This document shows positions 8,081-19,332 of a stretch of DNA of 64,000 nt, piece after piece (positions within the stretch are counted from its first letter, which is position 1; the number at the start of each line of letters is the position of its first letter). The DNA is from Methylobacterium pseudosasicola (GTDB taxonomy: Bacteria > Pseudomonadota > Alphaproteobacteria > Rhizobiales > Beijerinckiaceae). The position numbers were made by a program, and so were the translations under genes. Location of the stretch: the NCBI RefSeq assembly GCF_900114535.1, contig NZ_FOTK01000003.1, forward strand, positions 186,001 to 250,000, given 5' to 3'. The notes below the pieces were generated by a model, which saw only the letters and a list, made by a program, of their open reading frames with translations, had not been told where the DNA came from and did not search any database.

Positions 8081-10222
8081 TCACTCGGCGGAGGCCGGCG
8101 CCGGCCGTCCGACCACCCGGCTCAGCACCCGCCCGAGCTGGTCGGCGGAATAGGGCTTGTGCAGCAGCTCGAAGCCGTGGGTGCCCTCCTGGGCCAGGAC
8201 GTGGCTGTAGCCGGAGGTCAGCAGCACCGGCAGGTCCGGCAGCCGGCGCGCCAGCTCCTGGGCCAGCGCCAGGCCGCCCATGCCGGGCATGACCACGTCC
8301 GAGAACACGACCTCGAACCCGCCGCCGTCCCGGCCGAGCAGGTCGAGCGCCGCCTCGGCATTGGCCGCCCAGACGGTCTCGTAGCCGAGATCCTGCAGGA
8401 TCTGGGTGGCGAACTGCCCGACCTCGACATTGTCCTCGACCACCAGGACCCGCTGCCCCGCGCCGAGGGGCAGGGTCGGCGCCGGGGCGGTCTCGGCCGC
8501 GTCGGTCGCGCGGTCCACGTCGACCTGCGGGAGATACAGGGTGAAGGTCGCCCCCTGCCTCGGCGCGCTGGTCACGTCGACGTTGCCGCCCGATTGCTTG
8601 GCGAAGCCGAACACCTGGGACAGGCCGAGCCCGGTGCCCTTGCCGACCTCCTTGGTGGTGAAGAACGGCTCGAACAGGCGGCCGAGATCGGCCTGCGAGA
8701 TCCCAGCGCCGGTATCGGTCAGCGACACCGCCGCGAAGGCGGTGTCCGCCCCGGCATGGCCCCGGATCGCCGGCATGGTGCGGTTGCCCGCCAGCCGCAG
8801 GGTCAGGGTGCCCTCCCCGTCCATGGCGTCCCGGGCGTTGACCGCCATGTTGACCAGGGCGGTTTCGAACTGGCTCACATCGGCCCGGATGTAGCAGGGC
8901 TCGTCCGACACCTCGGCGACCACCCGGATCCGTGCGCCGATTACCGTGTCGAGCATGTCGGCGATGCCGCGGACCTTCTGGCCGACATGGAACACCTCTG
9001 GCTTCAGCGCCTGCCGGCGCGCGAAGGCGAGGAGCTGGCCGGTGAGCTTGGCGGCGCGGTCCACCGTGTCGGAGACGGCGTCGAGGTAGCGGGCCTTGCG
9101 CGCCTCCGGCAGGTCGGGCCGGCGCAGGAAGTCCACGGAGGAGCGGATGATGGTCAGCAGGTTGTTGAAATCATGCGCGACGCCGCCGGTGAGCTGGCCG
9201 ACCGCCTCCATCTTCTGCGACTGGCGCAGGGCGTCCTCGGTCCGCATCAGCTCGCTGGTCCGCTCGGCGACGCGCTGCTCCAGCGTGTCGGTCAGGGTGC
9301 GCAGCATCATGATGGCGCGGTCGCGCTCGGCCTCGACGGCCCGGCGGTCCTCGACGTTGATCAGCACCCCCGGGAAGCTGAGCGGCGTCCCGTCCGGCGC
9401 GAGATCGACCCGGCCGTTGGCCTCGATCCAGTAATATTTTCCGTCGGTGCGCCGGACCCGGTACTGGTGCGCGTAGGCGCCGCCGCGGGCGATCACCTCG
9501 TTGATCGCCGCGATCAGGCCCTGCCGGTCCTCCGTATGGACCGTGGCGATCACCTGCTCCAGTCTGAGCCCGACCCGCCCGAGGGCCGGGTCGAGGCCGA
9601 AGCTGCGGGCGAAGGCCTCGTCCACCGTGAATTCGTCCGCCTGGAGATCCCACACCCAGGTGCCGATGATCGCGCCCGCCGACAGGGCGAGCTGGATGCG
9701 GTCGGCGTAGAGCTGGGCCAGCGCCTGGCTCGCCTTCAGCTGCTGCTCGGCGAGCACCCGCTCGGTGGTCTCGACCACGACGGCGATGACGCCGGCCGGC
9801 TGCCCGGCCTCGTCGAGCACCGGCGAGTAATCGAGATTCATCCAGACCTGCTCGGGCCGGCCGTAGCGGTGCAGGGTGAGTTCCTGGTCCTTGTAGGACA
9901 GCGTGCCGCCGGCGAGCCCCACCCGCATGACGTTGTCGTTGAAATCGGCGACCTCGGGCCAGCCCTCGCGCACCTTCGAGCCGAGGAGTTGCGGGTGCCG
10001 GCCGCCCGCGAAGGCCGAGTAGGCATCGTTGTAGATCATGATGCCGTCCGGCCCCCAGAGCAGCACGATCGGCACCGGCGACAGCAGCACGGTGCCGACC
10101 GCCGAGCGCAGGCTCTGGGACCAGGTGTCGATCGGGCCGAGCGGCGTGGTCGCCCAGTCATAGGCCCGGACGATCGCGCCGAGTTCGCCGCCCCCGGGCA
10201 GAAATGCGGCCGTGACGCTCAT
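8081..10222 (-). CDS. Hybrid sensor histidine kinase, PAS-PAS-HisKA-HATPase-REC
   Basis: 713 residues, soluble. Two PAS-like sensor domains (about 20-150 and 165-290; the second has the PAC-like YRVRRTDGKYYWIEANG), a coiled linker, the H-box VAHDFNNLL near residue 340, an ATPase domain with N box VNMAVNARDAM, G boxes DTGAGIS and GKGTGLGLS, and a C-terminal receiver domain with the phospho-acceptor in SDVVMPGMGG. It therefore senses a cytosolic cue and passes phosphate internally to its receiver and then to a separate partner, absent here. No response regulator or phosphotransfer gene adjoins it. Start chosen at the first ATG before the PAS region. Confidence 0.9.
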   Translation of the reverse strand: MSVTAAFLPGGGELGAIVRAYDWATTPLGPIDTWSQSLRSAVGTVLLSPVPIVLLWGPDGIMIYNDAYSAFAGGRHPQLLGSKVREGWPEVADFNDNVMRVGLAGGTLSYKDQELTLHRYGRPEQVWMNLDYSPVLDEAGQPAGVIAVVVETTERVLAEQQLKASQALAQLYADRIQLALSAGAIIGTWVWDLQADEFTVDEAFARSFGLDPALGRVGLRLEQVIATVHTEDRQGLIAAINEVIARGGAYAHQYRVRRTDGKYYWIEANGRVDLAPDGTPLSFPGVLINVEDRRAVEAERDRAIMMLRTLTDTLEQRVAERTSELMRTEDALRQSQKMEAVGQLTGGVAHDFNNLLTIIRSSVDFLRRPDLPEARKARYLDAVSDTVDRAAKLTGQLLAFARRQALKPEVFHVGQKVRGIADMLDTVIGARIRVVAEVSDEPCYIRADVSQFETALVNMAVNARDAMDGEGTLTLRLAGNRTMPAIRGHAGADTAFAAVSLTDTGAGISQADLGRLFEPFFTTKEVGKGTGLGLSQVFGFAKQSGGNVDVTSAPRQGATFTLYLPQVDVDRATDAAETAPAPTLPLGAGQRVLVVEDNVEVGQFATQILQDLGYETVWAANAEAALDLLGRDGGGFEVVFSDVVMPGMGGLALAQELARRLPDLPVLLTSGYSHVLAQEGTHGFELLHKPYSADQLGRVLSRVVGRPAPASAE

Positions 10223-10647
10223 GGCTGGCTTGGCCGACGCGATCGCGCGGCCGCCCGCACCCGGTCGCGGGTCTCGCGGCCATGCAGTGCCGCCCACGAT
10301 ACGGGCTTCGGCAAGATCGATACAGGTCCGGGCATAGCCATGGGAGCGGCATCGCCTGTGGGGACAAGTCTTACAAGCATCCGGTCGGCCGTGCCGGCAA
10401 GTTTCCGTCCAGAGACACCATTCTGAGACCTGCCTGCCACAGTGCGGATCGGCGGCTCCGGATGGGATGCGGAGAGCCCTATGCCTGGAGCGAACGCGCA
10501 TCCCGGCGTTTCGGTCGCAAAACTCGCCGGCTGTTCGGTGCCTTGACTGTGCCGGGGGCATCATGACCCCTGAGGGGAACGCCGCGCGGCCTGAACCGTC
10601 TTCTCTGGATGGCGGCCGCGCTTGCTGGTCGCCGGGCGCGTTCATAG
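10223..10647. other. Intergenic region between divergent genes
   Basis: About 425 bases between the kinase and selO start codons. Both promoters must lie here, but I see no clear -35/-10 pair or operator repeat, and no open frame that looks coding. Confidence 0.4.
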
Positions 10648-12132
10648 ATGGCGTCGATGACCCCGATTCCCTTCGACAACAGCTATGCCCGCCTGCCGGA
10701 GCGTTTTTACGCCGCCCGGGCACCGACGCCGGTGGCGGCCCCGCGGCTGATCCGGCTCAACCGGGCGCTCGCCGAAAACCTCGGCCTCGATCCGGACTGG
10801 CTCGCCGGCCCCGAGGGGGTGGCGGCGCTGGCCGGGAACCAGGTTCCCGAGGGCGCGACGCCCTTGGCCGCCGCCTATGCCGGGCACCAGTTCGGCCAGT
10901 TCGTGCCGCAGCTCGGCGACGGCCGGGCGATTCTCTTGGGCGAGGTGGTCGACCGGTCGGGACAGCGCCGCGACATCCAGCTGAAGGGATCGGGCCCGAC
11001 GCCGTTCTCCCGGCGGGGCGACGGCCGCGCGGCGCTCGGGCCGGTGCTGCGTGAGTACCTCGTCAGCGAGGCCATGGCGGCGCTCGGCATCCCGACCACC
11101 CGGGCGCTCGCCGCCGTGGCGACGGGCGAGCCGGTGATACGCGAGACCCTCCTGCCCGGCGCCGTGCTGACCCGTGTGGCCGCGAGCCACATCCGGGTCG
11201 GCACCTTCCAGTTCTTCGCCGTCCGGGGCGATGTCGAGGGCCTACGGGCGCTCGCCGATCACGTGCTCGCCCGGCACTATCCCGAGGCGGCCGGCGCAGA
11301 GAAGCCCTATCGGGCGCTGCTCGAAGGCATCGTCGCCCGCCAGGCCGCCCTGGTGGCGCGCTGGCTGCTGGTCGGCTTCGTCCACGGGGTGATGAACACC
11401 GACAACATGTCGGTGGCCGGAGAGACGATCGATTACGGCCCCTGCGCCTTCCTGGACGCCTACGATCCCCGGACGGTGTTTAGCTCGATCGATCAGCACG
11501 GGCGCTACGCCTACGGCGAGCAGCCGCGCATCGCCCTGTGGAACCTGACGCGCCTGGCCGAGACCCTGCTGCCGCTGCTCGCCGCCGACGAGACCGAGGC
11601 GGTCGCCGAGGCCGAGGCCGCGCTCGCCGGCTACGCGCCGCGCTTCGAGGCCGCCTACCATGCCGGCCTCAACGCCAAGCTCGGGCTCACCGATCTCCGG
11701 GACGGCGACCCGGCGCTGGCGGGCGACCTCCTCAAGCGCATGGCCGAGAACCAGGCCGACTTCACCCGCACCTTCCGGGCCCTGTGCGCCGCCGCCGCGA
11801 ACCCGGAGGCCGACAGCGCCGTGCGCGACCTGTTCGTCGATCCGACCGCCTACGACGCCTGGGCCCAGACCTGGCGCCAGCGCCTCGCCCAGGAGGCCCG
11901 CGACCCGGCCGCGACGGAGGCGGCGATGCGCCGAGCCAACCCGGCCTTCATCCCGCGCAACCATCGCGTCGAGGCGATGATCGCGGCGGCAGTCGACCAC
12001 AACGATTTCGGGCCGTTCGAGGAGCTTTTGGCGGTGCTGTCGCGCCCCTACGACGACCAGCCCGCCATGGCCCACTACGCCGAGGCGCCCGAGGGCGGCG
12101 GAGTCGGCTACCGGACCTTCTGCGGCACCTGA
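10648..12132 (+). CDS. selO: Protein adenylyltransferase SelO (YdiU/UPF0061)
   Basis: 494 residues (E. coli SelO is about 480). The sequence has [14 protein letters not shown] at the N terminus, [21 protein letters not shown], the Lys-containing [20 protein letters not shown], and [10 protein letters not shown].....DYGPCAFLD with the metal-binding Asp/Asn residues. SelO is a pseudokinase-fold enzyme that transfers AMP from ATP to Ser, Thr or Tyr of redox proteins. The C terminus ends FCGT, the place where animal homologues carry selenocysteine; here it is an ordinary TGC Cys. An in-frame ATG at 10657 is an equally good start. Confidence 0.93.
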   Translation: MASMTPIPFDNSYARLPERFYAARAPTPVAAPRLIRLNRALAENLGLDPDWLAGPEGVAALAGNQVPEGATPLAAAYAGHQFGQFVPQLGDGRAILLGEVVDRSGQRRDIQLKGSGPTPFSRRGDGRAALGPVLREYLVSEAMAALGIPTTRALAAVATGEPVIRETLLPGAVLTRVAASHIRVGTFQFFAVRGDVEGLRALADHVLARHYPEAAGAEKPYRALLEGIVARQAALVARWLLVGFVHGVMNTDNMSVAGETIDYGPCAFLDAYDPRTVFSSIDQHGRYAYGEQPRIALWNLTRLAETLLPLLAADETEAVAEAEAALAGYAPRFEAAYHAGLNAKLGLTDLRDGDPALAGDLLKRMAENQADFTRTFRALCAAAANPEADSAVRDLFVDPTAYDAWAQTWRQRLAQEARDPAATEAAMRRANPAFIPRNHRVEAMIAAAVDHNDFGPFEELLAVLSRPYDDQPAMAHYAEAPEGGGVGYRTFCGT

Positions 12133-12829
12133 GGCGGTCTCGCGCGGCCTCGGGCCATTTCGCTCAGCGCGTCGTGACGATGCAGCCGAGACCTTGGATC
12201 GGGACGGCAGGCGTTGCGACCGACTTCGCGGTCCCGGGCCTACGAAACGGGGCCCCTTTCCAGATGCGTGCAACCTTCCTGGAAGCTGACCCGGAATACC
12301 GCCACCGATGCGCCGCGCAGCGACACGGCCTCGTCGGACAGGGACGCTTCGCGCCGCCCTGTGCCAATAATTTTTGTTCAATCGACATAATTTCCAAGAT
12401 CAGATCTCGATCAGATCGCGTTTGCTCATCGCTTGTAGAAGTCAGAGAGCGCAGACTTTGAGATCGCGTTCGACATTTTATTGATCGCATGGCACGTCTG
12501 TACGCCAGCGGATCACCCGCACGTCGCATCGGCGAAACGCGCACATCGGCCTGGATTTGCTTCCTAGAATGGGCTACCCGCCCGCCCGGGGCGGTAACGT
12601 GCCGCTCCGGGGCGTGGAAACCCCTTGTCTGACGGTTTGGTGCCAACCGCGATGGCACCGGAATCCTTGACCGCGTGGTCGGGGAGCCTGCGGCGTATGT
12701 CCAGGTGTTCCGACACTAAAGGTCGTAGGGACCGTTCAGACACGGTTTTCCAACTCCCCGACTAGGGTGGTTGAGGAGGCATGTCCGCGGGGACGCACCG
12801 CAGACATCGGCCTGTCGGCGAGGAAGCCC
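12133..12829. other. Long intergenic region, about 700 bases
   Basis: No gene I can support on either strand; an open frame on the reverse strand (12164-12658) has poor, Arg/Ser-rich composition. The part from 12365 to 12480 is AT-rich and contains two tandem copies of GATCAGATC (12398-12406 and 12409-12417). A hairpin lies at 12639-12659. The AT-rich block could be a promoter zone. Confidence 0.4.
12639..12659. repeat. 7-bp hairpin
   Basis: GGTGCCA and its complement TGGCACC flank a 7-base loop. No T tract follows on either side. Role unknown. Confidence 0.35.
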
Positions 12830-13015
12830 ATGGGCTCCGACAATCCCGAGCTGCGCGCTCGCCAGCTTGCCGCCCTGCGGGCGGCCTACGAGGCAAGCGC
12901 GGGCCAGGCCGAGGACCGCACCGGCAGCGGCGTCGCCCTTCATGCGCGGGCCCTCCTGGGCCGGATCCTGGCCCTGCTGGGCGAGCTGAAGGAGCACGCC
13001 GACCCCCGACGCTGA
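12830..13015 (+). CDS. Small hypothetical protein, 61 aa
   Basis: Starts MGSDNPELRARQLAALRAAY and continues as one Ala/Leu/Arg-rich helical protein ending in LGELKEHADPRR. GCGAGGA lies before the ATG at 12830; an upstream in-frame GTG/ATG at 12767 would add 21 unconvincing residues. No family recognised. Confidence 0.45.
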   Translation: MGSDNPELRARQLAALRAAYEASAGQAEDRTGSGVALHARALLGRILALLGELKEHADPRR

Positions 13016-13322
13016 GACACGGGGGCGCTTCCGCTTCGTGAAGCTCGATCCGCATCCGCGCGCCGCTGGGGACTAGCTCGGCGTCCCGGTCTGCATCGCG
13101 GTGAACGGCGGGAAACCCGGCGCCTGCGGCCCTCGGCCGACCGGAAGGATCCCCGATCGACTGACAACCGGTATGCACCTCTCGCTTGTCCCGCCCAGTT
13201 TCGATGCCTGACGAGCGTAGGCTTTCGCCCGGCAGCCGATCGCGTGACGGGCCGGTGCCGCGAAATTGCGATCCCGCGCGTTCACCCGCAGGCCTTGAAC
13301 CCCGCGCGCAGGAGATCTGGCG
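13016..13322. other. Intergenic region, 307 bases
   Basis: No gene or clear signal seen apart from AGGAGATC, the ribosome binding site of the next gene, at its right end. Confidence 0.35.
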
Positions 13323-13721
13323 ATGCGAAGAATCGCGCAAGCCCTATGCCTTCTCTTCGAAGTATCGGCCTGGACCGGCACCACCCGAGCGCTCGCCGCC
13401 GAAGAGCCCGCGCAGGCACAGAACGACATGGCGCGCCCCGAACCGGCCCAGCCGCACCGGGTCGTCTTCTCCTGCCCCAGGGACCAGACCTTGAGCGTGG
13501 CGTTCGTCACTGTAGGCCAAGCGGAGCAAGCCGTTGTCCAGCCGCCGAGCGGCCCCAGCGTGACGCTCCCGATCAAGCCGAGCGGTTCCGGCTTCCGCTA
13601 TGCGGACGAGACGCACGAATTGCGCGGCAAGGGCCAGGAGGTGATCTGGACCGACGCGTCCAAGCGCCCGATCGTGTGCACCGAGCAGATGTCGGCCCCC
13701 TCCGGCACGGCACCGCGATAG
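13323..13721 (+). CDS. MliC-like exported protein (C-type lysozyme inhibitor family)
   Basis: 132 residues with an N-terminal signal peptide (QALCLLFEVSAW..TTRALAAEE). The mature domain has FSCP near residue 50, a second Cys in PIVCTEQ, and YADETHELRGKGQEVIW, which matches the core of the MliC/PliC family where Y, the GKG turn and a C-terminal Trp/Cys form the lysozyme-binding loop and disulfide. Such proteins protect the cell wall from c-type lysozyme in the periplasm or outer membrane. No lipobox Cys is evident directly after the signal, so it may be soluble. AGGAGATC precedes the ATG. Confidence 0.7.
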   Translation: MRRIAQALCLLFEVSAWTGTTRALAAEEPAQAQNDMARPEPAQPHRVVFSCPRDQTLSVAFVTVGQAEQAVVQPPSGPSVTLPIKPSGSGFRYADETHELRGKGQEVIWTDASKRPIVCTEQMSAPSGTAPR

Positions 13722-14118
13722 CGCTCCCCTCTGGCCGGCATGGGCGCGAACGTCTCTGCGCTCGCAGGCGGCATTAAACCACTTAGAACGGAGGCGTGCT
13801 TCTGATCGCCGCGAAGCTAAAAAACATCCATCGTAAGTATTTCACGTCAAAATATATAACTTAAACAAGCAACCACAAAGGCAATTTTGCAGATCTATCT
13901 GTCCTACATATCCCAAAAAATCTTTGACATAAAAACAACTTGCCCCGAACAGAAGGCGCATGCGATCCGGACGCCTCCGACGGCCCAGAATATGCGTCCT
14001 GAACCTTCAGAGACCTGACGATCTGCATGACGGACGCAATGATCATCTTCCACCGGGGTGTCACGGCCGGAATCATGCCCTGCAGGACACGCCGGCTCCC
14101 GGCAGCGGTGCGCTAGAA
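13722..14118. other. AT-rich intergenic region, 397 bases
   Basis: The central part (about 13790-13960) is far richer in A and T than its surroundings and contains TTTGACATAAAAACAACTTG, a possible -35 element reading towards the hydroxyproline genes. No convincing gene or terminator. Confidence 0.4.
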
Positions 14119-15375
14119 ATGGGCGCCTCCCTCTCCGAACCGACCGACGTGGTCGTCATTGGCGCAGGAATCATCGGCCTGTCCGCCGCGCTCGCCCTGC
14201 GCGCCCGGGGCCTGTCCGTCATGGTGCTCGACCGCGAGGGCCCGGCAGCCGGGGCGAGCGCGGGCAATGCCGGGGCCTTCGCCTTCACCGACATCCTGCC
14301 CCTGGCCTCGCCGGGCACCCTGCGGAAGGCGCCGCGCTGGCTGCTCGACCCGCTCGGGCCGCTCTCGGTGCCGCCAGCCTACGCCCCGCGGATCCTGCCC
14401 TGGATGCTGCGCTTCTGGCGGGCCTGCGCGCCCGAGCGCGTCCGCCGGGCAACGGAAGCCCAGTCCGTGCTCATGGATCTGTCGCGGGCTGCGCTGGAGC
14501 CGTTTCTCGACGCCACGGGCACCCGGGCGATGCTGCGCACGGACGGCAATCTTCAGGTCTACGAAGGGCAGGCAGAGTTCGAGGCCACCCTGCCCGGCTG
14601 GCAGGTGCGGGCCGATCACGGCATCGCCTTCACGCATCTCGACGCCGCCGGCATGGCGGCGATCCAGCCCGGCCTGTCATCGCGCTTTACGCACGGGACG
14701 TTCACCCCCGGCTGGTTCTCGATCGCCGACCCGAAAGATTACGTGCTCGCCCTGGCCGAGCGCCTGCGGGCCGAGGGCGGCACGATCGAGCGCGCCGCCG
14801 TGACGGCGCTCCGGCCCACAGCGGACGGCGTCGCCCTGCTGACGCAAGCCGGGACCCGCCGGGCCGCCCAGGTGGTGGTCGCGGCCGGGGCGTTCTCGCA
14901 CCGGATCGTCCGCAGCCTCGGCGAGCAGATCCCGCTGGAGACCGAGCGCGGCTACAACACGACCCTGCCCGCGGGCGCCCTCGACCTGCGCACGCAGATC
15001 ACCTTCGGCGGCCACGGCTTCGTGGTGACGCGCCTGTCGTCCGGCATCCGGGTCGGCGGTGCGGTGGAACTCGGCGGCCTCGACCGGCCGCCGGATTTCC
15101 GGCGCTCGGCGGCGATGCTGCGCAAGGCGAAAAGCTTCCTGCCTGGCCTGAACACCGAGGGCGGCCGGCCCTGGATGGGGTTTCGCCCGTCGCTGCCCGA
15201 TTCCCTGCCAGCGATCGGCCATGCTGCGGCCACGCGCCGGATCGTCTACGCCTTCGGGCACGGCCATCTCGGGCTGACCCAGTCGGCGGGTACCGCCCGC
15301 CTCGTCGCCGATCTCGTCACCGGCGCGCCGCCGGCGATCGACCTCGCGCCGTTCTCGCCCCAGCGCTTCCGATAG
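14119..15375 (+). CDS. FAD-dependent D-hydroxyproline dehydrogenase/oxidase (DadA-like)
   Basis: 418 residues. The dinucleotide-binding motif VVVIGAGIIGLSAALALRARG at the N terminus, the ARRPE-equivalent DREGPAAGASAGNAG, and the C-terminal GFRPSLPDSLPAIG ... FGHGHLGLT block are typical of DadA/DAO-family flavoproteins. It lies 10 bases upstream of the 4-hydroxyproline epimerase. Known hydroxyproline pathways pair exactly such an enzyme with the epimerase: cis-4-hydroxy-D-proline is oxidised to 1-pyrroline-4-hydroxy-2-carboxylate. The substrate is inferred from this context. ATG at 14119 starts seven residues before the FAD motif. Confidence 0.8.
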   Translation: MGASLSEPTDVVVIGAGIIGLSAALALRARGLSVMVLDREGPAAGASAGNAGAFAFTDILPLASPGTLRKAPRWLLDPLGPLSVPPAYAPRILPWMLRFWRACAPERVRRATEAQSVLMDLSRAALEPFLDATGTRAMLRTDGNLQVYEGQAEFEATLPGWQVRADHGIAFTHLDAAGMAAIQPGLSSRFTHGTFTPGWFSIADPKDYVLALAERLRAEGGTIERAAVTALRPTADGVALLTQAGTRRAAQVVVAAGAFSHRIVRSLGEQIPLETERGYNTTLPAGALDLRTQITFGGHGFVVTRLSSGIRVGGAVELGGLDRPPDFRRSAAMLRKAKSFLPGLNTEGGRPWMGFRPSLPDSLPAIGHAAATRRIVYAFGHGHLGLTQSAGTARLVADLVTGAPPAIDLAPFSPQRFR

Positions 15376-15385
15376 GGCTTTGACC

Positions 15386-16387
15386 ATGGCCAACCACACC
15401 TTCTCCTGCCTCGACGGCCATACCTGCGGCAACCCGGTCCGCCTGGTCTCGGGCGGCGGCCCGATCCTCGAAGGCACGACCATGCTGGAGAAGCGCGCCC
15501 ATTTCCTGCGCGCCTTCGACTGGATCCGCACCGGACTGATGTTCGAGCCGCGCGGCCACGACATGATGTCGGGCGCGATCCTGTATCCGCCGACCCGGCC
15601 CGATTGCGATGTCGCAATCCTGTTCATCGAGACCAGCGGCTGCCTGCCGATGTGCGGCCACGGCACAATCGGCACGGTCACGATGGCGATCGAGAACGGC
15701 TTGGTCACCTCGCGGGAGCCGGGCCGACTCGCCATCGATGCGCCGGCCGGCAAGGTGGACGTAACCTACCGGCAGGAGGGCCGCTTCGTGGAGGAGGTGC
15801 GGCTGCGCAACGTGCCGGGTTATCTCCACGCCGAAGGGCTGACCGCGCAGGTCGAGGGCTTCGGCGAGATCGCGGTGGACGTCGCCTACGGAGGCAATTT
15901 CTACGGAATCGTCGAGCCGCAAAAAAACTTCCGGGACATGGCCGACTATTCCGCCGGCGAGCTCATCGCCCTGTCGCCGCGCCTGCGGGCGGCGCTCAAC
16001 GCCCAATACGATTTCGTCCATCCGGAGCACCCGGAGATCCGGGGCCTGTCCCACATCCTGTGGACCGGCGCGCCGCGCCATCCCGAGGCCCAGGCCCGCA
16101 ACGCCGTGTTCTACGGTGACAAGGCGATCGACCGCTCGCCCTGCGGCACCGGCACCTCAGCCCGGATGGCGCAGCTCGCCGCCAAGGGCCGGCTGAAGGT
16201 CGGCGATGATTTCGTGCACGAATCGATCATCGGCTCTCTGTTCCGCGGCCGGGTCGAAGCTGCCACGACGCTGGGCGACAAGCCGGCAATCGTGCCTTCG
16301 GTGGCGGGCTGGGCGCGCCAGACCGGCATCAACACGATCTTCATCGACGATCGCGATCCGTTCGCACACGGCTTCGTCGTGGCGTAG
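15386..16387 (+). CDS. 4-hydroxyproline 2-epimerase (proline racemase family)
   Basis: 333 residues. Both catalytic cysteines are present: Cys90 in PMCGHGTIG and Cys253 in RSPCGTGTSA. In this family the MCGH...SPCGTGTS pair distinguishes 4-hydroxyproline epimerase and proline racemase from trans-3-hydroxyproline dehydratase, where the first Cys is Ser. The enzyme interconverts trans-4-hydroxy-L-proline and cis-4-hydroxy-D-proline in the cytosol, feeding the oxidase encoded just upstream. The downstream pathway enzymes (deaminase and 2-oxoglutarate semialdehyde dehydrogenase) are not in this window. ATG at 15386; a TTG six bases earlier is in frame. Confidence 0.88.
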   Translation: MANHTFSCLDGHTCGNPVRLVSGGGPILEGTTMLEKRAHFLRAFDWIRTGLMFEPRGHDMMSGAILYPPTRPDCDVAILFIETSGCLPMCGHGTIGTVTMAIENGLVTSREPGRLAIDAPAGKVDVTYRQEGRFVEEVRLRNVPGYLHAEGLTAQVEGFGEIAVDVAYGGNFYGIVEPQKNFRDMADYSAGELIALSPRLRAALNAQYDFVHPEHPEIRGLSHILWTGAPRHPEAQARNAVFYGDKAIDRSPCGTGTSARMAQLAAKGRLKVGDDFVHESIIGSLFRGRVEAATTLGDKPAIVPSVAGWARQTGINTIFIDDRDPFAHGFVVA

Positions 16388-16501
16388 CGCGGCGATTCGA
16401 TAGGGGACGGCCGGCTTTCGGCAAAAAAGCGATTCCGATCGGAAGGGCACGAACGACGGCAACAGATCCCGCGAGGTGGCAAGCCCCCTCCGTCTCGTAG
16501 C

Positions 16502-16537
16502 GCGACCGCCCCCTCGAACCTGTGAGGGGGCGGTCGC
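16502..16537. terminator. Strong bidirectional terminator candidate
   Basis: A perfect 14-bp stem (GCGACCGCCCCCTC and its complement) with an 8-base loop GAACCTGT lies between the convergent hydroxyproline epimerase and groEL genes. Position, symmetry and stability fit a shared terminator for both operons, although neither side has a T run. Confidence 0.7.
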
Positions 16538-16580
16538 CGTGTCCGGGGTCTGCCGAACGCGCCGGCCTATGGCGTGGGGA

Positions 16581-18529
<1,949 letters not shown>

Positions 18530-18594
18530 CGGGATCGAATCTCCAGTCTGACGAGCCTCAGGCGCGCCCTGATCCCGGCGCGCCGACACCGAAT

Positions 18595-18623
18595 AAGGTG
18601 TCCAGAGACGTTCTTTCTGTCAA
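18595..18623 (-). promoter_or_regulatory. Probable groESL promoter
   Basis: On the reverse strand TTGACA (18618-18623) is followed after 17 bases by CACCTT (18595-18600), with CTTATT overlapping. This lies 66 bases before the groES start. The -35 is perfect for the housekeeping sigma factor and close to heat-shock sigma-32; the -10 is weak, so the assignment is tentative. Confidence 0.45.
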
Positions 18624-18630
18624 CGGAGAT

Positions 18631-18646
18631 GTTCTTTTAAAAGAAC
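18631..18646. promoter_or_regulatory. 16-bp perfect palindrome upstream of groESL -35
   Basis: GTTCTTTTAAAAGAAC is an exact palindrome centred about 18 bases upstream of the -35 hexamer. The half-site GTTCTTT recurs at 18610-18616 in the promoter spacer. It is a candidate regulator site; it is not CIRCE. Confidence 0.5.
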
Positions 18647-18922
18647 GCGCTTCGGCAGAGTGTTCGAACAGCAAAGCCGATGGGACCGGAAATATTTTCC
18701 CGCAGCCGCCTCTACCCATGCACGCGGTTCGTGCCGCGCTTCACATCCGGATCTCGGAGCCTGTTCGACTGCGCGATCGCAATCGCATGGTAATCCTGCT
18801 CGACGGAGATCCCGATGCTGCCCTCATCGCTGAGGCGACACGCTGTGCCGCGGCCTCGAAGGAGGCTTCAGCGCAGCACGCCGGGCTGAGGATGAGGACG
18901 GGCCAGACCGTCGAACAAGCTC

Positions 18923-19195
18923 TCAGTGAAGCAAAAAATCTCCGGAGACGGCGCGCAGTTCGGCCGGCTTCAGGAGCTGGCAATGCATGACCTTCACGGA
19001 ATGCACGGGGCCGTCGAGCTGGTCCTGCCAGAAGGCCAGGAACTTCTTCAGTTCGGGGAGATGGGGGAACAGGTCCAGCTGCTGCCAGACGAAGGTCTGG
19101 AGGAGATGCGGATAATCGGGGAGGTGATAAAAAATTTCCGCCGTGGTCAGACTGTAGCCTTCGATCCAGGAAGGACGCTTTTTCGAGGTCACCAT
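18923..19195 (-). CDS. usg: Usg family protein
   Basis: 90 residues. GYSLTTAEIFYHLPDYPHLLQTFVWQ followed by LFPHLPELKKFLAFWQDQLDGPVHSV is the full-length pattern of the Usg family, small alphaproteobacterial proteins named from an open frame near trpF and sometimes mislabelled as an isomerase subunit. No biochemical role is established. Here it is not beside a trp gene. The ATG at 19195 is used; a GTG at 19207 is also in frame. Upstream lies a gap of 137 bases to the ABC transporter genes on the same strand. Confidence 0.85.
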   Translation of the reverse strand: MVTSKKRPSWIEGYSLTTAEIFYHLPDYPHLLQTFVWQQLDLFPHLPELKKFLAFWQDQLDGPVHSVKVMHCQLLKPAELRAVSGDFLLH

Positions 19196-19332
19196 CACCC
19201 AACTCACTGAAGCCGGTTGACCGAGACAGTAAGCTAACCCGAGCGATTTGCCGCCTCAAGGAAACGGTTCGCCATATTCCCGCGTGTCGACAGATGCTTG
19301 TGCCACCGGGAAGGCCCGGCGCACGGCCTCCG

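Larger units (their letters stand above)
18530..18922. other. groESL upstream region, about 390 bases
   Basis: Holds the probable groESL promoter and a 16-bp palindrome. A forward-strand open frame (18598-18990) overlaps the promoter and the end of usg and has no recognisable content, so it is not called as a gene. Confidence 0.45.

Noticed and set aside
7799..10426. A forward-strand open frame of 875 codons opposite the histidine kinase gene
   Set aside because: It is the complement of a complete PAS-HisKA-HATPase-REC gene; long antisense frames without stops are expected in such GC-rich DNA, and its translation has no recognisable domain.
12164..12658. A reverse frame of 164 codons downstream of selO
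   Set aside because: Arg/Ser-rich composition, no ribosome binding site, and it runs through an AT-rich block where coding bias disappears.
18530..18700. CIRCE element expected before groESL
   Set aside because: No TTAGCACTC inverted repeat on either strand; a different palindrome is present instead.
18598..18990. A forward frame of 130 codons upstream of groES
   Set aside because: It overlaps the groESL promoter and the 3' part of usg, and the sequence has no family resemblance.
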